A stretch of 6,967 bases of DNA from JAGOBX01 sp036733285. Lineage in GTDB: Bacteria; JAGOBX01. Below the pieces are notes generated by a model that saw only the letters and a program-made list of their open reading frames with translations, searched no databases and had not been told where the DNA came from. Location of the stretch: assembly GCA_036733285.1 (NCBI GenBank), contig DAINAU010000204.1, forward strand, positions 1-6,967, read 5' to 3'. The translations under genes and the position numbers were made by a program. Shown one piece after another: positions 1 through 6,300 of the stretch; within the stretch, counting starts at the first letter, position 1, and each line of letters begins with the position of its first letter.

Positions 1-1578
1 GAAAAAATCGAAAAAGAGCCGGAATCGGAAAAGATAAAATATTACGGAAAACTTTTTGATTATGAAAAAAACACTGAAAAATTCAAAAGCGAACTTGAGA
101 AAAAACAGAAAGAGTTGAAGGATGAAAGTTTTGAATTTATAACGAAAGCGATGCTGCCGGAAGATACGGCTCAACTTGAAATTGATAAATTCAATTTAAA
201 AAATAAATATGCGACTGCAAAATCAAAATTCGAAAAAGAAGGTATGACTTCGTCAATACCGGCGCTCGATACCGCGTATCAAGTTGAAAACGACAAACTT
301 AATAAAAATTACGAATTAAAACAAATTGAAAAACAAGCGGCTGCCCGCGATTATATAAATCAGCGGACAATGGACGAGGACTCTTACAGATTCCAGAAAT
401 TGCGCGACGAAGAAAATAAAAATTATAAAGAACGCAAAGAGGATTATTTAAATTATTCAAAAGATAAAGAAGAAATAGACGCGGCTCACGAAAAAAATTT
501 AAAACGGATAAGCGACGAGGAAACCGATTATAAAAAGAAAAAACTCGAAGAAGAAAAACAGACATTAAATAATTATTTAAAAGAAAATAAAGAATATCTA
601 AAACAGATACTGCAGGAAGAACTCGATAACGAACGGGATATATTATTAAAAAAATATTCGGCAAACGCCGAAACAGTCGAGATGATAAAAAAGGTTTATG
701 CTGAAAAGAGCGAAGCGTTGAAAGAGCAATTTCGGGATTATACGAATTTCACGGCTTCGGAATTAATGCGTATGCTTGAACTTGCAACAACCACAGCGGA
801 ACAACGCGAGAAAATAAACAAAGCGTTAAACGAGAAATTACGCGCAAACGATATAACCGCGAGCGAAGCTTTTGAAGCGGGCTGGAGACGCGCGGAACAA
901 AATTTCAGAACGGTATCGGAAGTAATAGAGCAAGCCGGTTCGGATATGGCAAACACATTGCAAAGCGGAATATCGGGGTTCATTCAGGATTCGATAAAAA
1001 ATGTAACTAATCTAAAAGACGCATGGATAAATTTCAGTCATTCAATGCGCGACGCGTTTGTGAAAGCGATAGCGGATATGATAGTGGCTGAAATGAAATT
1101 GACGACTGTGAAAAGCATAATAGGCGGAGCGCTGGGATTTATAGGAGGGATTTTCGGCGGCGGAACTAACACGGGAAATTATTCATACGGCGCAGGCGAC
1201 AGTCCTTTTAAATTTGCATCTGGCGGTATGGTTTCCGGACCCGGCGCCGGAACGAGCGACGATATATTTGCAAAATTATCAAACGGCGAGTTTGTAGTGA
1301 ACGCATTAATGGCGCAGAAATTCAGACCGTTGCTTGAGGCAATAAACAGCGGTAAGATACAGAGATTTGCGAAAGGCGGTTCGGTTGGAAGTTCGGCGAA
1401 TTCAGGGATTCCTCTTTCCGGAGAAAGTTCTCCGATAGTTTTTAAATTGTTTAATATAGTTGACCCGAACGCATTCTTTTTACAAGGGCTTCATAATAAT
1501 TCTAATGCAATAGTAAATGTAATACGCGGCGAAGCCAAGAAAGATGTGAATTTTCGAGCAAATCTTTTAGGCAGGTAA
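1..1578 (+). CDS. Phage tail tape-measure protein, C-terminal part (5' end outside window)
   Basis: The frame is open from base 1, so the gene begins upstream. A TTG at 115 is inside the open frame and is not a convincing start. 525 codons are visible. Codons 1 to about 235 are highly charged (Lys/Glu-rich) and look like long helices or coiled coil, as expected for a protein that spans the tail lumen and sets its length. A Gly-rich hydrophobic stretch follows at about codons 373-389 (IIGGALGFIGGIFGGG). Next comes the most diagnostic part: FASGGMVSGPGAGTSD from codon 405, LSNGEFVVNA at 426-435, and a second F-A-x-G-G at 456. This SGG-x-V-x-GPG-x-GTSD ... LSNGE-(F/Y)-VV arrangement is typical of the C-terminus of lambda gpH-type tape measures. 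It is the first gene of the visible tail-tip operon, in the position of lambda H or the tape measure of GTAs. The family call rests on remembered motifs and gene order. Confidence 0.9.
   Translation, partial: EKIEKEPESEKIKYYGKLFDYEKNTEKFKSELEKKQKELKDESFEFITKAMLPEDTAQLEIDKFNLKNKYATAKSKFEKEGMTSSIPALDTAYQVENDKLNKNYELKQIEKQAAARDYINQRTMDEDSYRFQKLRDEENKNYKERKEDYLNYSKDKEEIDAAHEKNLKRISDEETDYKKKKLEEEKQTLNNYLKENKEYLKQILQEELDNERDILLKKYSANAETVEMIKKVYAEKSEALKEQFRDYTNFTASELMRMLELATTTAEQREKINKALNEKLRANDITASEAFEAGWRRAEQNFRTVSEVIEQAGSDMANTLQSGISGFIQDSIKNVTNLKDAWINFSHSMRDAFVKAIADMIVAEMKLTTVKSIIGGALGFIGGIFGGGTNTGNYSYGAGDSPFKFASGGMVSGPGAGTSDDIFAKLSNGEFVVNALMAQKFRPLLEAINSGKIQRFAKGGSVGSSANSGIPLSGESSPIVFKLFNIVDPNAFFLQGLHNNSNAIVNVIRGEAKKDVNFRANLLGR
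1572..1575 (+). promoter_or_regulatory. Ribosome binding site for the DUF2460-type gene
   Basis: CAGG lies seven bases before the ATG at 1583, inside the last codons of the tape-measure gene. The placement suggests translational coupling across the 4-base junction. The match is short (AGG core), so this is a modest call. Confidence 0.45.
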
Positions 1579-1582
1579 TAAA

Positions 1583-2179
1583 ATGAGTTATCCTGTATTG
1601 ACGGACATTGTATCAATAAAATTTCCGTATAAGCGCAAGCCGCTTTTCAGAACGCTGCAGAATACGTTCGAATCGAGCGCGATACAAACAATCGCGCTGC
1701 GCAGCTTTCCTCTTTACAAATTTGAATTTAAAGTATCGAGCGCAGCCGAAAATATCGAACGGTTTAATAATTTTTATAATGCGATGTTAGGAGGCTGTTA
1801 TCCGTTTTTATTCAAAGACTTTTACGATAATAAAGCGACTGGTCAAAGTTTGGGAATCGGCGACGGCTCGCAAACCGAATTTCAGTTAAAAAAAAGATAC
1901 GAATATCCGTATAACTCGACGCAGACAGCAGATTATGCGCTCGATAAAAAACATATTAAAGAGGCCAGCGTAACAGTTAAAGTTGGCGACATAACTGTAG
2001 AAAATTATACAGTCAATTACGAGACAGGAATAATTACTTTCAGCGAACCGCCGACCGGAACTATAACGGCGGATTTTGAATTTTTTTATAAAGTAAGGTT
2101 TGATGAGGAATCAACATATCTTGAACGCGACTGGCATTTGAACGCGGAAGGCGATGTTGTTTTAATAGAATGCGTTTAA
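1583..2179 (+). CDS. Distal-tail protein, DUF2460 family (GTA g12-like)
   Basis: This 198-residue protein has the layout of the DUF2460 (TIGR02217) family: an N-terminal part with a Phe/Tyr-rich central motif, GGCYPFLFKDFYD at residues 70-82 (family consensus resembles G-x-x-x-x-FRF-x-D-x-x-D), then a QLKKRY-type strand at 101-106, a beta-rich middle (VTVKVGDITVENYTVNYETG, about 130-149) and a closing F-E-F-x-x-x-V-R-F-D-E-E at 165-176 before a final I-E-C-V. The R. capsulatus GTA member (g12) is the distal tail protein that joins the tail tube to the tip. Here it lies directly after the tape measure and before a hub protein, as in that element and in the position of lambda M. It starts 4 bases after the tape-measure stop, and ATG 1583 has a short SD just upstream. 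It stops at TAA 2177-2179. No truncation is seen; length is close to the family's usual size of about 200 residues. Confidence 0.82.
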   Translation: MSYPVLTDIVSIKFPYKRKPLFRTLQNTFESSAIQTIALRSFPLYKFEFKVSSAAENIERFNNFYNAMLGGCYPFLFKDFYDNKATGQSLGIGDGSQTEFQLKKRYEYPYNSTQTADYALDKKHIKEASVTVKVGDITVENYTVNYETGIITFSEPPTGTITADFEFFYKVRFDEESTYLERDWHLNAEGDVVLIECV

Positions 2180-2183
2180 AAAA

Positions 2184-2214
2184 AGTTATCAGTTATCAGT
2201 TATCGGTTATCAGT
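2184..2214 (+). repeat. Tandem heptamer repeat AGTTATC (4 copies plus AGT)
   Basis: Three perfect AGTTATC units (2184-2190, 2191-2197, 2198-2204) are followed by one variant GGTTATC (2205-2211) and a partial AGT. The array fills most of the 51-base gap between the DUF2460-type stop and the hub-protein ATG. No stop codon occurs in the array in the frame shared by the two flanking genes. It resembles short tandem heptamer arrays that are scattered in some bacterial chromosomes (for example cyanobacterial STRR elements), but the kinship is only by type, from memory. Confidence 0.9.
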
Positions 2215-2219
2215 AAAAA

Positions 2220-2224
2220 GCGAG
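2220..2224 (+). promoter_or_regulatory. Weak ribosome binding site for the hub-protein gene
   Basis: GCGAG ends six bases before ATG 2231 and is the only purine-rich Shine-Dalgarno candidate after the heptamer array. It is poor compared with the other genes here, so translation may rely on coupling or on the A-rich leader. No other ATG, GTG or TTG occurs in this frame between the previous stop (2177-2179) and 2231, which fixes the start. Confidence 0.3.
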
Positions 2225-2230
2225 AAAAAT

Positions 2231-2854
2231 ATGGAAGATTTTAAAACAAAAGCGGCAAAAGAAGCGATAATCCCGAAGTGGTTATATGAGATAAATGTCA
2301 ACGGCGAATTGACATTGCGATACGCGCGCGGCAGCGAAACTATATACTGGAAAGGCAATACATATCTGCCGACCGGTATTGAACACGGAGACATAACCAA
2401 CTCGGCTGAGAATAAAATTAATACTTTGAATATTGCGATACCGGACGCGACAGGCGGGTTTTCCGGCTTAATAACAAATAATGATTTGTCAGGCGTGAAA
2501 GTAAATATAAGTTTGATACTGCTTGAGTTTGACAATGAAAGCGGAACATATCTGCCGACAGACAACGAGGATAATTTTAACGCGGATTTTAAAATTGGAA
2601 ATATATCAATTGCCGATTCCGATAATACGCAGGTTGTCAATATATCGCTTGACCCTGTTTTTAATTTAAGCTCTCAATTGCCGCGCCGTAAATTTACAAA
2701 AGAATCCTGCAACTGGAAGTTTAAAAGCGCGCAGTGCGGTTATTCGGGAAGCGGCGATTGCGATTATACATTTAGCAAATGCAGAGAGTTTGGAAATACG
2801 ATGCGGTTCGGCGGGTTTCCGGGCGTGCCGGGAAAAAGGGTAAGAATTATTTAG
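2231..2854 (+). CDS. Tail hub / minor tail protein with Fe-S-type C-terminus (lambda gpL / GTA g13-like)
   Basis: The 207-residue protein combines an N-terminal beta-rich hub domain (about 15-145; note YARGSETIYWKGNTYLPTGI at 31-50 and INTLNIAIPD at 63-72) with a compact Cys-rich C-terminus. The four cysteines are at 160, 169, 177 and 184, within CNWKFKSAQCGYSG and DCDYTFSKC, followed by GNTMRFGGFPGVP (188-200). Lambda gpL ends in a similar C-N-W ... C-G-Y-x-G ... C ... N-x-x-x-FGGF module, reported to bind a 4Fe-4S cluster, and the GTA hub protein g13 (DUF2163) is related. Length is near gpL (about 232) and shorter than typical DUF2163 proteins. It should form the ring between the distal-tail protein and the J-like tip. 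The gene is bracketed by two different tandem repeats, and its TAG stop (2852-2854) abuts the octamer array. The last seven residues (GKRVRII) fall after the conserved FGGFP and may have been altered by that repeat's arrival; this is inference. Confidence 0.85.
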   Translation: MEDFKTKAAKEAIIPKWLYEINVNGELTLRYARGSETIYWKGNTYLPTGIEHGDITNSAENKINTLNIAIPDATGGFSGLITNNDLSGVKVNISLILLEFDNESGTYLPTDNEDNFNADFKIGNISIADSDNTQVVNISLDPVFNLSSQLPRRKFTKESCNWKFKSAQCGYSGSGDCDYTFSKCREFGNTMRFGGFPGVPGKRVRII

Positions 2855-2894
2855 CCGCGGAGCCGCAGAGACGCAGAAACGCGGAGACGCAGAG
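2855..2894 (+). repeat. Tandem octamer repeat, consensus (A/C)CGC(A/G)GAG, five copies
   Basis: The units are CCGCGGAG (2855-2862), CCGCAGAG (2863-2870), ACGCAGAA (2871-2878), ACGCGGAG (2879-2886) and ACGCAGAG (2887-2894), followed by G. The array begins directly after the hub-gene stop and fills most of the 50-base gap to the peptidase gene. It is much more GC-rich than the surrounding DNA. Arrays of CGCAGAG-type octamers are, from memory, common between genes in many environmental bacterial chromosomes. Read in the peptidase frame it gives a spurious R/E/Q-rich peptide, which should not be annotated as protein. Confidence 0.92.
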
Positions 2895-2895
2895 G
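2891..2895 (+). promoter_or_regulatory. Repeat-derived ribosome binding site for the peptidase gene
   Basis: AGAGG lies nine bases before ATG 2905 and is made by the last octamer unit plus one G. It is the best Shine-Dalgarno match in the gap. Together with the NlpC domain beginning at MKHWLQSL, it decides the start against an upstream in-frame ATG at 2779 that overlaps the hub gene and reads through the repeat. Confidence 0.65.
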
Positions 2896-2904
2896 ATTTT
2901 TAAA

Positions 2905-3312
2905 ATGAAACACTGGTTGCAAAGTTTGGTTGGAACGCCGTATCTGCTTGGGAGCGGAGACATAAAACGCGGACTTGATTGCTACACGCTGCTTGAAGTG
3001 TTTGCCGTTAAAAACGGCGTTACGCTGCCGCAAATCGAATATAAAGACGACTGGTATAAAGACGGTTCAAACAGATATTTAAACGGCTTTAAAGAGTGTT
3101 TAAACATAATTAATGATAATGAATTTAAAACAGGCGATTTAATGCTTTTCAGATGTTCGCGCAGAGCCGCGAATCACGCGGGAATATATTTTGACGATAA
3201 TAAATTCATACACGCGACAAAAACGGCGGGCGTGGCAATCTCGCGGCTTGACGAACATTGGAAAAAAAGATTGGTTATAGCGGGCAGATTGAAATTGGAG
3301 AGTGAAATATAA
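2905..3312 (+). CDS. NlpC/P60-family tail peptidase (lambda gpK C-domain / GTA g14-like)
   Basis: With the start at ATG 2905 the protein has 135 residues and is a single NlpC/P60 cysteine-peptidase domain. The N-terminus LVGTPYLLGSGD leads into GLDCYTLL, whose Cys26 is the expected nucleophile. The D-C-Y-x-x-L form, instead of D-C-S-G, is usual in tail peptidases. NHAGIYF carries the expected catalytic His91, and FIHAT carries His103, the third polar residue; the 12-residue His-His spacing agrees with E. coli Spr (as I recall it). The conserved K-T-G-D-L-x-x-F strand precedes His91. Family members cut cell-wall peptide cross-links or act in tail-tip assembly. Lambda gpK also has an N-terminal JAB/MPN domain, which is absent here, so the protein is closer to the GTA g14 form. 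Its stop TAA shares one base with the next ATG. Confidence 0.9.
   Translation: MKHWLQSLVGTPYLLGSGDIKRGLDCYTLLEVFAVKNGVTLPQIEYKDDWYKDGSNRYLNGFKECLNIINDNEFKTGDLMLFRCSRRAANHAGIYFDDNKFIHATKTAGVAISRLDEHWKKRLVIAGRLKLESEI
3297..3300 (+). promoter_or_regulatory. Ribosome binding site and stop-start overlap for the J-like gene
   Basis: GGAG lies eleven bases before ATG 3312, within the last codons of the peptidase gene. The peptidase stop and the J-like start form TAATG (3310-3314), a usual arrangement for translational coupling. An in-frame TGA at 3303-3305 means ATG 3312 is the first possible start of the long frame. Confidence 0.6.
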
Positions 3313-6300
3313 TGGCAGTTACGGCTGCGGGCGCGGTGATAGGCGGGGTTCTTGCCGCTGATTCGGCATTATCCGGCTGGGCGTTATTTATGGCTGTAGC
3401 GCAAGGCGCGCTTACAGGCGCGGCTATTGCTTCAAACTTTGACCCTTATTTTAAACCGAAAACGCCGTCGCTGCCGCAGAACGATAATATTGACAACTCG
3501 CCGACATACGGTTTTGACGGCATACAAAATGTCGAGACTGCCGGACATCCGATTCCAATTATTTACGGACGAATGAAAACGGGCGGCACTGTAATCGCGC
3601 TGAATAATTTTTCAGATGAAAACAGCGATTCAAAATTGCAAATGATTTTAGCTTTATGCGAAGGCGAGATTGCATCGATTGAAAACATCAAAATTAATAA
3701 TAACGATGTAACTAAATATGAAGATGTAAATATTGAAACGCGGCTCGGATTATTGAATCAAGAAGAAATAGATTTTGGAATAGCATATACAAATTACATA
3801 AAAACATTAGGTAAAAAAATATATCGAAATGAAAATTTTTTTCATCAAATTTTAAAAGTGGAAACAGATATAATAGATTTAACAATAAAATTTGTTGACG
3901 ACCCGAGAAATTTATCTCTTTACTCTTCGAATGGCGGAGCCAACTTTAAATTTGGAGATTCAAAATTTAATATTTCAATAGGAAAATTTTTGGGGTCGCC
4001 ATCACCCGAAGGGGTAACTCCTTTTCGCAGCGTTTGGAATAAAGATTATACCGAAGAAGTGGAACGAAGACCTCCTCAAATTATTCCCAAATCAAAAAAA
4101 ATAAGAATTAATAAAGAAGAAACTGGGTTAGATTCGCTTGAAGGATATATTGTAAAAATCACGAATATTTCGACGCAAAGTCAAGTATATACAACAACAG
4201 ATGGAGATTATTGGGGTTGGGTAACTACTCCTTATACAAATATTTTAGAGATTGAAGAAATTGATTTTATTACAATTGGATTAAGCGAAATCCACAATCT
4301 TGAAATCTTATCTTTTCCGCTGCTGGAAAAAGACAGCAAATGTTTTTACAGCGTTCAGGATACGGATACCAATAAATTAATGTTTAATTTTATGATACAG
4401 GGATTGTATCAAACGAATGCAAGCAACGGAGCAATAAACGCTAATACTGTAAATATAAAAATTCGAGTTTTAAAAAACTCGGAAGAAAAATACGCAACCG
4501 CAATATCTTATACTGATAGAACTCAATCTACAATCAGAAAAACATTTACATTCGACGCGACTGCGGAAACGAATTACACATTCGCCGATTGCGATATTGA
4601 AATTATACGATTGAACGAGGTCGACGATTTTTACACTCACGCTTCGCTTTACGTTTTTTCAATAGACGAAATTGAAGCGGGCAAACTTTCATATCCGCAA
4701 ACCGCGCTGCTTGGATTAAGCGCGATTTCAAACGAACAATTAAACGGTCAGATGCCTGAAGTAACGTCAATAATCACAGGCATAAAAACGAATCATTTGT
4801 CAGGCGAGCATAATTACAGATGTCCAGCTAACGCAATATATGATTTGCTTACAAATGAAATTTACGGTTACGGCGAGAATATTGATATAAATATAATAGA
4901 TAAGGATTCGTTTGAATACGCGCGTTCTTATTGTTATAACCATACTCCGCAGTTAAATTGCGATATTGTAATAGACACAATAAGCGAATTTGCAAATATA
5001 GCAAACGATATATGCCAATGTTTTGACGGCTTGGCTACGACTGAAAACGGTATGTTTAAATTATTAGTCCGCGAACGAGCGGATTCAGTAATGCATATAA
5101 ACTCAAATTTAATTATTGCAAACAGTTTTCAAACATTGCAAAAAGCGGAAAGCGAAATTGTAAATACTATTGAACTGCAATTTTTGAACGCCGAGAAAGA
5201 TTATGAACGCGATACCGTTATATTGCGCGACAAGGATTCGCTTGATAAACCGGAAGTCCGAAAAACGCTTACATTGAAAGCGGTAACAAACAGAGCGCAG
5301 GCGTTATGGATTGGAAGCAGAATGTTGAAGTATGAAAAATATTCGCGCAAACGCTGCGAGTTTCAGGCGGGGCTTGGAATAATTGAATGCCATATCGGCG
5401 ACGTTGTTTCAATCACTCACAGCCGTCATGGAATTACAAACAAAAAGTATCGCGTAATGTTAATGACCCTTACCGAAGACCAGAAATTTCAGCGCGTTTA
5501 TTGCGAAGAATATACGGACGCTATTTACAGCGACGATACTATTGAATATATTATTGAGCCGGAATATTATTCGAGCTTGCCTGATTATAAAAGCGCGGTC
5601 GCTAACCCGAATAATTTGAGATTATCTGAACGCATACAAAAACTTTCAGACGGCACGATTGAAAATACTATTGACGCATATTTTGACAAACCTGCCGACA
5701 ACCGGTATAGCTATGCGAAAATATATATTTCAGAAGATTCGCAGACATGGCAGTATCGCGGTTTGACATACGGAAACAGCTATACGATAATGGGAGCGCT
5801 TGATTCGCTGAAAATATATAAAATAACAGCGGTTGCGGTTGACCGGAACGGAAAAGAAACGGCGATTGACAGCGCGAATATTTCGCAAATATATTTGATA
5901 GGCAAAATGCAGCCGCCTGCGGATGTCAGCGAATTTGCAGGCATTCAAAAAAACGACAAAATAATTTTGACTTGGAAACATATTGACGATATTGATTTAT
6001 CCGGTTATGAAATACGCAAAGATACAGGCAGCGGCTGGGGCGGCGGGGATGTAATAATAAGTAATTTCGCCGGCAACAGATTTGAATTTGACGCTGAAGC
6101 GAGCGGAACGCAGCGGTATTGGATTAAAGCGGTTGACACAAGCGGAAACTACAGCGTCAACGCGAAAAGCGTATCTTTGAATATTGCGGGCGTAAGCGAA
6201 AAAAAACGCTATATTTTTGAGTATGACGAAATAGACGAACATAGCGGCGATTTTGAAAATTGTCATTATATACCTGCGGTAAATGATATTCCTGAAAAAT

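Noticed and set aside
115..117. TTG as start of the first gene
   Set aside because: The same frame is open back to base 1 and encodes the same Lys/Glu-rich helical sequence, so the gene enters from outside the window.
299..664. Antisense open frame opposite the tape measure, and similar minus-strand frames at 738-983, 2200-2640, 2851-3033, 5730-5981 and 5997-6266
   Set aside because: They are shadows of well-supported plus-strand genes, with no recognisable protein features; the one at 2851-3033 starts from the repeat and peptidase region.
2184..2214. Heptamer array as DnaA boxes or plasmid iterons
   Set aside because: TTATCAG differs from the DnaA box TTATCCACA, the units are too short for iterons, and the setting is within a tail operon with no replication gene nearby.
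2779..2904. Longer peptidase starting at ATG 2779
   Set aside because: The extra 42 residues overlap the conserved Cys/FGGFP end of the hub gene in another frame and then read through the octamer repeat. ATG 2905 has an SD and begins at the NlpC domain.
2180..2904. CRISPR array or insertion sequence
   Set aside because: The repeat units are 7-8 bases with no spacers, and there are no terminal inverted repeats or transposase.
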